Source: Bacillus sp. F19 (lineage in GTDB: Bacteria; Bacillota; Bacilli; Bacillales; Bacillaceae). From it: DNA of 64,000 nucleotides. The first letter of the stretch is position 1. Each line of letters begins with the position of its first letter. The notes beneath the pieces are model-generated. The model was not told where the DNA came from and searched no databases. It was given only the letters and a program-made list of their open reading frames with translations. Positions 44,296-52,693 of the stretch are shown piece by piece. The stretch covers positions 2,630,001 to 2,694,000 of the forward strand of contig CP085710.1 of NCBI GenBank assembly GCA_023823795.1, read 5' to 3'. Both the position numbers and the translations under genes were made by a program.

Positions 44296-44951
44296 TTACT
44301 TTGCTTCAGAAGCCATGAAAAAAACTCAGGATCATTGTAGGCAGCTGTCCAAGAGTCATGACCTGCTTCAGGGTAAGAAGTAAACGTTACATTCCCTCCC
44401 GCAGTTTTAATAGCATTCACCATATCCAAGCTTTCCCTGATTGGGATAACATCGTCTCTTTCCCCATGAAAGATCCATGTTGGAATTTCTTTTAACCGCT
44501 CTGCTTTTTCAGGGCAGCCTCCCCCGCAAATAGGCGCTAATGCAGCAAATAGATCAGGCATCCTTGATGCAAGCTCAAAAGCCCCATAAGCTCCCATACT
44601 CATCCCTGTTAAATATATTCGCTTGAGGTCGACGCGATGCGTTTTAATAACCTCTTTTAGAAGTGCAGACACACCATCTAATTCCATGATCCAATTTGCT
44701 ATCCTTGCAGTGGAAATTGGACATTGAGGTGCAAGGAGAATAAACGGATAGTCTCCTTTATCAACGACTTCCGGCAGACCTATTTTTTTTACATGCTCTG
44801 GATCTGTTCCCCGTTCCCCGGCTCCGTGAAGGAACAAAACAAGCGGTACCTCTCCAGTTCCTTCTTCATATCCTGCTGGAAGTTTTAAAAGGTAGGACAG
44901 ATTGACATCTATTACTTTTGTGATTGTTTTTTGAAACACATCTGATCTCAT
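44292..44951 (-). CDS. Alpha/beta hydrolase, predicted esterase/peptidase (COG4099-like)
   Basis: A 219-residue cytoplasmic hydrolase. LVLFLHGAGERGTD is the oxyanion loop, LTGMSMGAYGAFELA the nucleophile elbow (Ser near 119), Asp in WIFHGERDDVIP and His in EAGHDSWTAAY complete the triad. The fold resembles phospholipase/carboxylesterase and polyhydroxyalkanoate depolymerase relatives; the substrate is unknown. AAAGGAG precedes the ATG. Confidence 0.82.
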   Translation of the reverse strand: MRSDVFQKTITKVIDVNLSYLLKLPAGYEEGTGEVPLVLFLHGAGERGTDPEHVKKIGLPEVVDKGDYPFILLAPQCPISTARIANWIMELDGVSALLKEVIKTHRVDLKRIYLTGMSMGAYGAFELASRMPDLFAALAPICGGGCPEKAERLKEIPTWIFHGERDDVIPIRESLDMVNAIKTAGGNVTFTSYPEAGHDSWTAAYNDPEFFSWLLKQSK

Positions 44952-45030
44952 TTGGTTACTCCTTTAGTTGTTTTCATTTATGTCATCTATTACATTCTGC
45001 CTGATAAGCAGCAAACCCTTTTTTAAGCAG

Positions 45031-45061
45031 CAAAAAAGGCCAATTCACTTAGAATTGGCCC
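45031..45061 (-). terminator. Terminator after yidC2
   Basis: On the minus strand GGCCAATTC and GAATTGGCC form a perfect stem followed by T6, directly after the YidC gene stop. Confidence 0.92.
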
Positions 45062-45067
45062 TGGGTG

Positions 45068-45889
45068 TTATGATTTCGCTATTGATAATGAGCTTGGTTC
45101 TGCTTGAAATAGCTTCTTTGTAAGCAATGTTTGAAGGATGACAAAGATTCCGCCGATCGTCCAGTATAGAGGCAATGCAGCAGGTGCTGTCAGAGAAAAT
45201 ATGCCAATCATGATTGGCGAGAGATAGCTGAACATCGCCATTTGCTTTCTCTGCGCCTCATCAAGACCGATTAATGTAACTCTTGACTGTAAAAAATAGA
45301 TCCCGGCAGCTAAAAGAGTCAATGTTAAATCAGGACTGCCCAAATTGAACCATAAAAACGAATGCTCAGCGATTTCAGGAGTTCTTTGAATGGCATAATA
45401 AAAGCCTGTCAGAAACGGCAGCTGTATAAGAAGAGGCAAGCACCCTCCCAAAGCAGCCAGCGGATTAATATTATGCTTTTGATAAATCTTCATCGTTTCC
45501 TGCTGAATCTTCTTCTTTGTTTCAGCATCTTTTGCTTTTTTCATTTTTTCCTGCAGTGCTTTTAATTCAGGCTGTGCTTTTTCCATTTTGCTTTTCATAT
45601 GCATCTGATCTTTTGACTGCTTTAAAGCAAATGGCAAAAGCAAGAATCTGATCAACAGCGTGACCAGGATAATTGACAATCCGTAGCTTCCTTGAAACCA
45701 GTCCGCAAATGTTGTAAGCAATACAGAGAAGGGATACACAATATAGTGATTAAAAAAACCAGGTGTCTGGCCTGTAATATCCTGAATGTTTCCATTTGCC
45801 TGCTGGCAGCCGCTCAGTAAAATCAGCAGTGTAATTCCTAACAGTATGAGTGATGTTTTCCGTGAAATGAATGCAGCTTTCTTTTCCAT
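45068..45889 (-). CDS. yidC2: Membrane protein insertase YidC2 (YqjG/MisCB-like)
   Basis: A 273-residue Oxa1/YidC lipoprotein that inserts proteins into the cytoplasmic membrane. A lipobox LLSGC puts the lipidated cysteine at 28. Conserved helices include SYGLSIILVTLLIRFLLLPF (with the functional Arg of the hydrophilic groove), NPLAALGGCLPLLIQLPFL and ALPLYWTIGGIFVILQTLL, with a basic cytoplasmic loop between them. The ATG at 45889 follows CAAGGAGG, but that site is buried in a helix with codons 90-93 of the upstream ORF. This matches the mifM-yqjG arrangement of B. subtilis, in which the second YidC is induced when insertion fails. Confidence 0.9.
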   Translation of the reverse strand: MEKKAAFISRKTSLILLGITLLILLSGCQQANGNIQDITGQTPGFFNHYIVYPFSVLLTTFADWFQGSYGLSIILVTLLIRFLLLPFALKQSKDQMHMKSKMEKAQPELKALQEKMKKAKDAETKKKIQQETMKIYQKHNINPLAALGGCLPLLIQLPFLTGFYYAIQRTPEIAEHSFLWFNLGSPDLTLTLLAAGIYFLQSRVTLIGLDEAQRKQMAMFSYLSPIMIGIFSLTAPAALPLYWTIGGIFVILQTLLTKKLFQAEPSSLSIAKS

Positions 45890-46206
45890 TTAAATCCTCC
45901 TTGGTGTTTTCCATTTTGAGCTAAACTTCCAAGAAGGATATTAGATGGTACATCATCACCTGAATCATACCGCCTCATTTGTCTGGTAATCCATATGGAT
46001 ATGGCATTCGTTTCATTTTGCATCCGCTGCGAGGGAAATTGATTCTCCTGCTCTTTTTTCATGACCGGCTTTAAAAACGGATGCTTCTTTAATGATTGAT
46101 TCAGCAAGTAGCCGAAAGCAAACATGGCTGCTACAGTAAAGAAAAAGCTTAACAGCGATAAATATGTCGCCAAATCATGTGTAAATTCTAAGATCATCTG
46201 CTGCAT
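45838..46206 (-). CDS. mifM: MifM-like arrest peptide / membrane-insertion monitor
   Basis: A 122-residue small protein. One membrane helix (17-36, LSLLSFFFTVAAMFAFGYLL) is followed by a basic linker and then AISIWITRQMRRYDSGDD (68-85). The I-x2-W-I spacing with following basic and acidic residues resembles the MifM arrest region (RI..WI...M then an acidic run) known to stall ribosomes in B. subtilis. The ORF overlaps the start of yidC2 by 52 bases. AAAGGAGG precedes its ATG. Codons 90-93 form the 5' arm of the helix that hides the yidC2 binding site. Exact arrest residues cannot be proven by reading. Confidence 0.78.
   Translation of the reverse strand: MQQMILEFTHDLATYLSLLSFFFTVAAMFAFGYLLNQSLKKHPFLKPVMKKEQENQFPSQRMQNETNAISIWITRQMRRYDSGDDVPSNILLGSLAQNGKHQGGFKWKRKLHSFHGKHHSYC
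45894..45939 (-). promoter_or_regulatory. Hairpin sequestering the yidC2 ribosome binding site
   Basis: On the minus strand ATCCTTCTTGG (45939-45929) pairs with CCAAGGAGGAT (45904-45894) over 11 positions with one G-U pair. The 3' arm is the yidC2 Shine-Dalgarno sequence; the 5' arm lies in the MifM-like ORF just after its putative stall site. Confidence 0.82.
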
Positions 46207-46269
46207 GCATTCACCTCCTTTTCATACCATCAGTATATACTTATAAATAGGAAAAAGAAAGTGGATGAC

Positions 46270-46445
46270 AATACCATGGCACGCCACCTTGAAAAAGTTT
46301 TGAGCAGAAGTAAATGGCTCTTTTTCACCACTATCATAAACAAATACGTTAACTGGGTCCTCGATGTTACCTAATTTCGTTTCGATTCTCGTTCATATCG
46401 GTTTTAATGGCAGTGATTAATTCTTCAGCTCTGTCTTCCACTCGA
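46270..46445 (-). pseudogene. Remnant of a BtuF-like cobalamin-binding protein?
   Basis: Two short adjacent frames read VEDRAEELITAIKTDMNENR and then NIEDPVNVFVYDSGEKEPFT followed by SAQNFFKV and GIVIH. The PVNVFVYDSGEKEPFT segment resembles the second lobe of TroA/BtuF-type ABC substrate-binding proteins, with a frame change between the pieces and the rest deleted. It lies just downstream of a cobalamin riboswitch and its terminator, where a B12-uptake gene is expected. The fragment is too short for a firm family call. Confidence 0.45.
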
Positions 46446-46481
46446 AAGATTCACTGATTCGAAATGCAGAAATTAAGACAA

Positions 46482-46511
46482 ATAAAAAACGCCCACCGAA
46501 ACCATGAGCGA
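46482..46511 (-). terminator. Terminator downstream of the bluB-proximal cobalamin riboswitch
   Basis: On the minus strand CGCTCATGG and GGTGGGCG form a short stem followed by T6, about 75 bases after the aptamer. A second stem (ACGAGAA...TTCTCGT, 46523-46558) lies between them and could be the anti-terminator side. Confidence 0.68.
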
Positions 46512-46584
46512 ACTTAAACTAAAACGAGAAAAAAGGATATACTTAAAAGCACTTCTCGTCCCGCCCTCTCAATTCCCGAAGCAA

Positions 46585-46735
46585 TAAAGGCAGATCTCCT
46601 GATTTATGAATCACCCTGCTTTAAGGCCTTCCCATAAAATAAAATTACAGTGCGTTCGCATTTACAGCTGCGGGGAAAGTTCTGGATTCACACCACATTT
46701 CCCTATTAAGTCCACCTTAGGACACCTTCACTGTT
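46585..46735 (-). promoter_or_regulatory. Cobalamin riboswitch, apparently orphan
   Basis: The minus strand reads AATAGGGAAATGTGGTGTGA, then CCCGCAGCTGTAAATGCGAACG, ACTGTAA, GGGAAGGC and ATCAGGAGATCTGCC, the conserved core of a cobalamin aptamer variant. It lies directly after bluB; the only sequence downstream on this strand before mifM is a gene remnant. Confidence 0.85.
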
Positions 46736-46750
46736 AAATAATTATGTGTT

Positions 46751-47407
46751 TCAATCACCTTGATGTTTGTTTTCTCCCCATTTATTCTCATAGATAAGCT
46801 TTGCTAGAGGCTGCCTTTTTTCCCAATTAGCTAATTCTAAAATAGGTTTCTCCGGATATTCATCCGTATAACCAATAGATAGAAGAGCGATAGGATCAAT
46901 ATGCAGCGGGATATCTAATATGTCACGAATATCATTCTTTTTATAAAAACTTACCCACCCTAAGGCAAGCCCTTCAGCACATGCTGCCAACCACATATTT
47001 TGAATGGCACATGCTGTTGAAAGAATATCTGTTTCAGGAATTGAATTTCGCCCTAATACATGTGAACCTCCTCTTGCAGGGTCGCAAGTTACACATATTG
47101 TGATTGGAGCTTCTTTTAAACCTTCCACTTTTAAACCAAGAAATCTTGTTTCTCTTTCCCCATCATAATGAATAGCTAATGCTCGTCTTTCCTTGTCTGC
47201 TGCCCAAGCTAATTTTTCTTTTATTTCATCAGAAGAAATGATTATGAAATTCCAAGGCTGCATAAATCCAACTGAAGGTGCATGATGAGCAGCGTTTAAT
47301 ATTCTATGTATAATATCTTTAGAAATAGGGGCAGACAGAAAGCTTCTAATATCTCTCCTCCTGTAAATCACTTTATAAACAGATTCTTTTTCTTCTTTAG
47401 AAAACAT
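46751..47407 (-). CDS. bluB: 5,6-dimethylbenzimidazole synthase
   Basis: A 218-residue flavin-destroying enzyme of the nitroreductase fold that uses O2 to convert FMNH2 to the lower ligand of B12. Diagnostic stretches are IYRRRDIRSFLSAPISKDII, HHAPSVGFMQPWNFIII and NMWLAACAEGLALGWVSFY. The SVGFMQPW and acid/Ser positions separate BluB from general nitroreductases. An AGAGGAG site precedes the ATG. Its place beside a corrin operon supports full cobalamin synthesis with an oxygen-dependent lower ligand, although the corrin genes follow the oxygen-independent route. Confidence 0.9.
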   Translation of the reverse strand: MFSKEEKESVYKVIYRRRDIRSFLSAPISKDIIHRILNAAHHAPSVGFMQPWNFIIISSDEIKEKLAWAADKERRALAIHYDGERETRFLGLKVEGLKEAPITICVTCDPARGGSHVLGRNSIPETDILSTACAIQNMWLAACAEGLALGWVSFYKKNDIRDILDIPLHIDPIALLSIGYTDEYPEKPILELANWEKRQPLAKLIYENKWGENKHQGD

Positions 47408-47504
47408 AAAATTTCTCTCCTCTATTTTCTAAAAAATTTTCCCTATCTTAAATTTTCCAGAATCTCGCAAAACTTCATTGAACATTTATTATGTTTAGTC
47501 TACT

Positions 47505-48371
47505 CTAGTCTGATCTATGAAAATAATAGAAAGGTTTCATGTCAGGCTGATTGCTTAACTGGATAATACGTTTAGAAATTGTTTCTGAAATTTCGCCAAT
47601 ATTCTCAAAAGACGGATTCAATAAAACCCCTAGAACAGTGCCGCTGTGAGCGATGATAAGTCCTCCATCGTACTTTGAAGCAAAGCTTTTAAATTCACTA
47701 AAATAACGTTTAGGCAATATTTTTTGGTTTATACCGGCGCTTAGTGTCGCTGCTTGACAAACAAAAGACAAATCCTGAAATTCTATTCCTAATTTAACCA
47801 AATGATATGCCTTTAAGAAAACGGCTTGATCCTCCTTGCTATATTGTTTGGGCTGTCTGTTAAATTCAAGCGTATTAATTGTTCCTCCTAAATCCATTCC
47901 GATCAAAACGAAGGATGGTAAAGGACCAAGCGTCTCTATTAATTGGCCATGAATGTAGTCGTATGCAACCACCTCTTTATACATAACACCATCAGTAGGC
48001 TCAATCTCACTGGAAATCCGTGAGATGATCTCTTCTGACAAGGGTATGGAGTAACTATCCGCAACAGCCTTCATTGCAGCAACAACATCAGCTGAACTAC
48101 TGGCCATCCCTTTACCCCTCGGAATATTCGAGTTAACCTCCAAATGCCCCCCACCTTTTAAATCAAACCATTGAAACACCTTTTTGCATGCTTCTACCGC
48201 TTTTGCATTTAAGAGTGGCCCAGTAATATCACCCTTCTTGTTATGAGGAATAAAAACAGCGTTACTCCTTAGAATTGGTATAGGCAGCGATATTAAAAAT
48301 GGGCGTTCACATAAAACGCCTTGAACAAGTTCGCCAAACGTGCCATTGCACCTTCCTCTTCCCACCTGCAT
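47505..48371 (-). CDS. pduX: GHMP kinase, PduX-like L-threonine kinase
   Basis: A 288-residue GHMP-family kinase. CNGTFGELVQG at the N-terminus and the ATP loop PRGKGMASSSADVVAAM (near residue 85) are like PduX, which phosphorylates L-threonine so that CobD can make the aminopropanol linker of cobalamin. The end AHSGTVLGVL is the third GHMP motif. The ATG at 48371 has AAAAGGGG upstream. Its location between the corrin operon and bluB supports the cobalamin role. cobD is not in the window. Confidence 0.8.
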   Translation of the reverse strand: MQVGRGRCNGTFGELVQGVLCERPFLISLPIPILRSNAVFIPHNKKGDITGPLLNAKAVEACKKVFQWFDLKGGGHLEVNSNIPRGKGMASSSADVVAAMKAVADSYSIPLSEEIISRISSEIEPTDGVMYKEVVAYDYIHGQLIETLGPLPSFVLIGMDLGGTINTLEFNRQPKQYSKEDQAVFLKAYHLVKLGIEFQDLSFVCQAATLSAGINQKILPKRYFSEFKSFASKYDGGLIIAHSGTVLGVLLNPSFENIGEISETISKRIIQLSNQPDMKPFYYFHRSD

Positions 48372-48552
48372 GCCAAAAACCCCTTTTTCCAATCAGCCAA
48401 ACCATTAGAGGATACAAAAAACATAATCAATTAATAGAATCTACTTCGCTTAAATAGATTGAGGTTTTTCAATATTTTCCTCCTACAAGAGGCAGCCGCA
48501 TTGTAGAATGGGGTTCAGCCTGTTGGTTCTTCCTTCATATTGTCTCTTCTTT

Positions 48553-49122
48553 CTATAACCAAACCGTTTTTTCTTCAAAGGATGTTCTTGCGGAAGTCTT
48601 CATCTTCTTTAACGCCTCTTCATCTGGATATCCAATAAAAATATTCCCTATTATCTTCTTATTCTCAGGCGCACCAATGAACTGATACATGCGTTTATCA
48701 TGAACAAGCCCCACGCCTCTTGTCCGCCATACAAATCCTAATCCCAGATCCTTCGCGGCCAGCCACATTGAATGAATCGCACAGCATACTGCATATTCAT
48801 TATCTCGAGACGCTTCTTCATCCTCAGGAACGATATCAGATGTAACAACGATATGTACCGGTGTGTTCTTTAATACTTTCAGGGAACTTTGTACTAAATT
48901 CGGTTTTGTTGGAAAACGTTCTTGCAAAAACTCTTCTGCCAGCTTCTCATACCTTTTTTTAGCTTCACCTCTTATCACATAAAACCCCCATGGCTCTCTC
49001 ATCCGATCGTTTGGCGCCCAAGTTGCTATTTCCAGTAATTTTTTAATCTTTTCGTCTTCTACGGCATGATCACGATAGTCACGTATTGCCCTGCGACTTT
49101 TTAATTCCGTTATGATTGACAC
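48553..49122 (-). CDS. Nitroreductase-family protein in the cob operon (CbiY position)
   Basis: A 189-residue FMN-binding nitroreductase: SRRAIRDYRDHAVEDEKI, ATWAPNDRMREPWGFYVI and YAVCCAIHSMWLAAKDLGLGFVW. Unlike BluB it lacks the SVGFMQPW signature. It overlaps the cobA end by 13 bases and so belongs to the operon; in B. megaterium the gene at this place is called cbiY, of unproven function. It may reduce a cobalt corrinoid or supply flavin chemistry, which is inference. Confidence 0.8.
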   Translation of the reverse strand: MSIITELKSRRAIRDYRDHAVEDEKIKKLLEIATWAPNDRMREPWGFYVIRGEAKKRYEKLAEEFLQERFPTKPNLVQSSLKVLKNTPVHIVVTSDIVPEDEEASRDNEYAVCCAIHSMWLAAKDLGLGFVWRTRGVGLVHDKRMYQFIGAPENKKIIGNIFIGYPDEEALKKMKTSARTSFEEKTVWL

Positions 49123-49913
49123 GCTGCCCCCACCTTTTTTTTATCTTTGTCTTTTAATAATTCCATCTCTTCAAACCACTTTATTTTCTCCCTTAACTTA
49201 ACCACATCACCGACAAGGATAATTGCAGGATGCTTTATTTGTGCAAGCTCCGCCTCTTTTTCAATCGTATTCAGGCTCCCTGTGACTGTTTTCTGTTTTT
49301 CCGTTGTCCCCCATTGGATAACGGCTACTGGGGTTTCCTGACTTTTTCCATTCTCGATTAACTTTTTGCAAATATAAGGTAAGTTTCCTACTCCCATGTA
49401 AAAAGCAATTGTATCTATTCCCTGAGCAAGGGCTGACCAATTCAGATGATCCTCTTCCTTTTCAGCGCGGCCATGACCTGTAACGATTGCAAAGGAAGAG
49501 GCGTGGTCCCGGTGTGTAACCGGAATTCCCGCGTAGGCAGGGGCAGCGATACCTGAGGTAATGCCAGGCACAATTTCATATTTTATACCACTTGCTGCCA
49601 GCACCTCAGCTTCTTCCCCAACACGTCCAAATACACATGGGTCTCCGCCTTTTAATCGTGTCACCGTTTTCCCTTCCAGTGCGTACCGAACTAAGAGTTC
49701 ATGAATTTGTTCTTGAATAAGTTCATGTTTTCCGGGAAGCTTTCCGCAAAAAATAAATTCCGCATCGTTTTTGGCATGGTTTAATAGCTCATTATTTACT
49801 AATCGATCATATAAAATCACGTCAGATTTTTGGATGCACTCCAAACCATAAACTGTAATTAATTTCGGATCTCCCGGTCCTGCCCCGACAAGATAAACGT
49901 ATCCTTTTGTCAT
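49110..49913 (-). CDS. cobA: Uroporphyrinogen-III C-methyltransferase (SUMT)
   Basis: A 267-residue SAM-dependent enzyme that makes precorrin-2 from uroporphyrinogen III. VYLVGAGPGDPKLITVYGL, LVRYALEGKTVTRLKGGDPCVFGRVGEE and PGITSGIAAPAYAGIPVTHRD are the SUMT signatures. It corresponds to cysGA of the B. megaterium cobI operon. ATG 49913 (MTKGY) and ATG 49919 are both possible, with AGTGAG upstream. A 256-base gap separates it from cbiA. Confidence 0.92.
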   Translation of the reverse strand: MTKGYVYLVGAGPGDPKLITVYGLECIQKSDVILYDRLVNNELLNHAKNDAEFIFCGKLPGKHELIQEQIHELLVRYALEGKTVTRLKGGDPCVFGRVGEEAEVLAASGIKYEIVPGITSGIAAPAYAGIPVTHRDHASSFAIVTGHGRAEKEEDHLNWSALAQGIDTIAFYMGVGNLPYICKKLIENGKSQETPVAVIQWGTTEKQKTVTGSLNTIEKEAELAQIKHPAIILVGDVVKLREKIKWFEEMELLKDKDKKKVGAACQS

Positions 49914-49931
49914 GATCATTTCTCACTTCTT

Positions 49932-50156
49932 TCATTTTTCTCTATAGTCATATTCCTTTGTTAGAACTCTTCCTTTTCGACATTCTAATAGGAGTGGAGC
50001 AAGATTGTCATAAAGCTTCGATTCCCCATATGAATCTTGTAACCTTTTACATGGAATGGGTGACGTTGAAACTGGAGCTTCTCTTTCTATATATTTTGGA
50101 TACAGGAAAACAGCGATCCATTTCCTTCTGATGGTTGGGTATTGCCGTAACCTATT
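49932..50156 (-). other. Startless open frame between cbiA and cobA, possible remnant
   Basis: A frame of about 75 codons reads PTIRRKWIAVFLYPKYIERE, then APVSTSPIPCKRLQDSYGES, and ends KGRVLTKEYDYREK. It has no ATG, GTG or TTG near its start and no binding site. The composition looks protein-like, so this may be the tail of a deleted gene. I cannot name a family. The rest of the cbiA-cobA gap shows nothing else. Confidence 0.35.
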
Positions 50157-50175
50157 TTAAAATGATTGAACAGCT

Positions 50176-51552
50176 TTACCCATTGGCTTTAATTTCCTTG
50201 CACCTCTCTATCCAATTCATTACCATTTCAGAACTAGAAGCAAAATGAAAATGAGTATACCCTGCTACCAGGTTATGTTTCAAATAACCTTCTTTCTTCG
50301 TACCGCGCATGCCTTTAGTTTCATATGCATACTCTATTTCATTTTCAGAATGGAAGGTTGAATAATGAAATTCATGACCTTTTGCTTTTTGTTTCTCACC
50401 GATTAAAAAATTATTTTTTCGTCCGCTAATTTCTCTGTAACCTAATGCAGCTCGTTTTGATTGCATTTTTACATCGCCGGAAATGACTCCTGCCATTTGG
50501 TAGCTGATTTTATTGGTTGTTTCGATTGAATCTGTCAGGTACATAAAGCCACCACATTCAGCAAGTGTTGGTAATCCTTGCTCAATTGCCTGTTTTATGG
50601 AGTCTTTTGCAATATGATTATTTGAGAGAGCAGGAGCGAATTCTTCAGGAAAACCTCCGCCTAGATAAAGTCCATTAACACCAGCTGGTAATGCTTCGTC
50701 TGCCAATGGCGAGAAAAAAACAATTTCAGCACCGTAAGACTCCAGGATTTCTAAGTTCTCAGGATAATAAAAATTAAAAGCCGCATCTTTTGCTACCGCA
50801 ATTTTAACCGTTTTTTCTGCTTTTTTTTCAAAAAGCGAAGATGTTCCGGTTTTATTCAGCGGCGAAGCTAAAGATATTTCAAGTAATTTATCAATGTCGA
50901 CAGTTTCAAGAACAAGCTCTCCTAATCTATCAAAAAAAGGATCAAGATTTCCTCTTTCAATAGAAGGAATAAGTCCAAGATGCCTCTCTGGTATTTCAAT
51001 ATCAAGCTCACGTCCTAAATAGCCGATAACAGGAACCTGACATTCTTGTTCTATTGCCGTCTTTACCAGTTTAAAGTGTCCTTCGCTTCCAACTTTGTTT
51101 GCTATAACTCCTTCAATCCTAGGGCCATCTGCGAATATTTGGAATCCTTTGACAATGGCTGCTGCACTTCGAGCCATACTGGCACAATTTACAACCAGCA
51201 AAACAGGCGCTCTCGTTATCATGCTAATCTCTGCAGTACTTCCTTGATTCGTTTTCGGGTTTTTTCCGTCAAAAAAGCCCATAACCCCTTCTATAATTGA
51301 AATGTCCGCTCCACGGCTTCCATGTGTAAAAATATCAACAACTGTATCTTTTGATAACATCCAACTATCCAAATTACGGGCAATCCGTTTTGTCACAGCG
51401 GTATGATAGGATGGATCAATATAATCTGGTCCGCATTTGAATCCTTGTACAGTTAACCCTCTTTTAATTAATGCGGACATTAACCCAATTGTTAATGTTG
51501 TTTTGCCGACACCGCTTCCGGTACCAGCGATCACGATTCTTCGTTCTGCCAC
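50176..51552 (-). CDS. cbiA: Cobyrinate a,c-diamide synthase
   Basis: A 458-residue glutamine-dependent amidotransferase. IAGTGSGVGKTTLTIGLM is the N-terminal P-loop (dethiobiotin-synthetase fold), GFKCGPDYIDPSYH binds substrate, and the C-terminal class I glutaminase domain has the nucleophile in TLAECGGFMYL and the His in AGYTHFHF. It amidates the a and c side chains of cobyrinate. It starts at GTG 51552 with GAGGTGG upstream. Confidence 0.93.
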   Translation of the reverse strand: MAERRIVIAGTGSGVGKTTLTIGLMSALIKRGLTVQGFKCGPDYIDPSYHTAVTKRIARNLDSWMLSKDTVVDIFTHGSRGADISIIEGVMGFFDGKNPKTNQGSTAEISMITRAPVLLVVNCASMARSAAAIVKGFQIFADGPRIEGVIANKVGSEGHFKLVKTAIEQECQVPVIGYLGRELDIEIPERHLGLIPSIERGNLDPFFDRLGELVLETVDIDKLLEISLASPLNKTGTSSLFEKKAEKTVKIAVAKDAAFNFYYPENLEILESYGAEIVFFSPLADEALPAGVNGLYLGGGFPEEFAPALSNNHIAKDSIKQAIEQGLPTLAECGGFMYLTDSIETTNKISYQMAGVISGDVKMQSKRAALGYREISGRKNNFLIGEKQKAKGHEFHYSTFHSENEIEYAYETKGMRGTKKEGYLKHNLVAGYTHFHFASSSEMVMNWIERCKEIKANG

Positions 51553-51568
51553 CTAACATTCCACCTCT

Positions 51569-52693
51569 CTAAAAGGAAATGACTGCAACGGATATTGTTA
51601 CATTGCCTGATTTCTTCTTGCAAATCGACAGAGATTCTGCACCGCTGTACAAACGTGCAGCAGGCTCACTAACTCCATAGGCGCCAGTAAATTTAAACAC
51701 CGTCTCAGAAGGTTCTGCAATTTGAACACGATTTAATTCTTCTGATGAATAACATATAAATTCCCAGTTATTTTTTTGAGATACAGCAATTAACCCTTCT
51801 TCATCTTTTTTAAGATCAATAGAGCAAATAGCTTTAACACTTTTAATCGAAAAATGCAGCTCATTTAGTGTTTCATGAATGACTTGATCGATTTCTTCCA
51901 TTGAAGTACCTCTATTACAGCCAATACCAAGTACTATGACTTTAGGACGGTAAAGAACACCATTATGTAATATTGCTTCTTCATTCTTGTTTAAATTTCT
52001 ATGAGTAACAACGAGTGCTGCATTCGGTTTAGCATGAATTGCTTCTTCAATCGATTGATAGACTTTAATTGTTTCCGGAAGGGGACTATTGTAATTCCAC
52101 CATTCTTTTTCTCCAGATTCCTGAATAATTGCAACATGTTCTTCATTTACGACTGATGCACTGACAGGAGTTAATTTTTCGGCACTTTCCCAAACCCAGC
52201 CAAACTTACTCCCAAATAGATCGACAGGTATTGTTTTTTGAACGTCAGATGCGGTTGTAATTACAGGTGCTGCACCTAGTAAATCAGCGACTTCCTTAGT
52301 TAACTCGTTTGCCCCTCCTAAATGTCCGGATAACACACTAATAGCATGCTTCCCTTTGTCATCAATAACGACAACAGCCGGATCTGTTTTTTTATCTTTT
52401 AAAAGAGGTGCAATCATACGTACGACAGCACCTAATGAGATGATCATGATGATTCCTTTATATGATTGAAAGAGTGATGGAAGAAGAAGCCGCACATTCC
52501 CTTCAAAAAGAAAAATATTTCTTCGTTCTTCATCACCTCTCTCAAATTTACTCATATAAAATAAATCTGTCTGATGAAATTTCGCATGCAAGTTACGAGC
52601 CAGTTCAACACCGTGCTTTGTAATCGCTACAATGGCATATGTTCCTTTTTGTTCAAGCGATACGTTTTTTCCCTCTTCCAGGACGAGTGTCAT
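51569..52693 (-). CDS. cbiG: Cobalt-precorrin-5A hydrolase
   Basis: A 374-residue enzyme that opens the delta-lactone of cobalt-precorrin-5A and releases the C2 unit as acetaldehyde. The N-terminal domain has IISLGAVVRMIAPLLKDKKT and VLSGHLGGANELTKEVADLLG. The C-terminal CobE-like domain has VLGIGCNRGTSMEEI and YGVSEPAA. Its ATG overlaps the cbiF stop (ATGA). Confidence 0.93.
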   Translation of the reverse strand: MTLVLEEGKNVSLEQKGTYAIVAITKHGVELARNLHAKFHQTDLFYMSKFERGDEERRNIFLFEGNVRLLLPSLFQSYKGIIMIISLGAVVRMIAPLLKDKKTDPAVVVIDDKGKHAISVLSGHLGGANELTKEVADLLGAAPVITTASDVQKTIPVDLFGSKFGWVWESAEKLTPVSASVVNEEHVAIIQESGEKEWWNYNSPLPETIKVYQSIEEAIHAKPNAALVVTHRNLNKNEEAILHNGVLYRPKVIVLGIGCNRGTSMEEIDQVIHETLNELHFSIKSVKAICSIDLKKDEEGLIAVSQKNNWEFICYSSEELNRVQIAEPSETVFKFTGAYGVSEPAARLYSGAESLSICKKKSGNVTISVAVISF

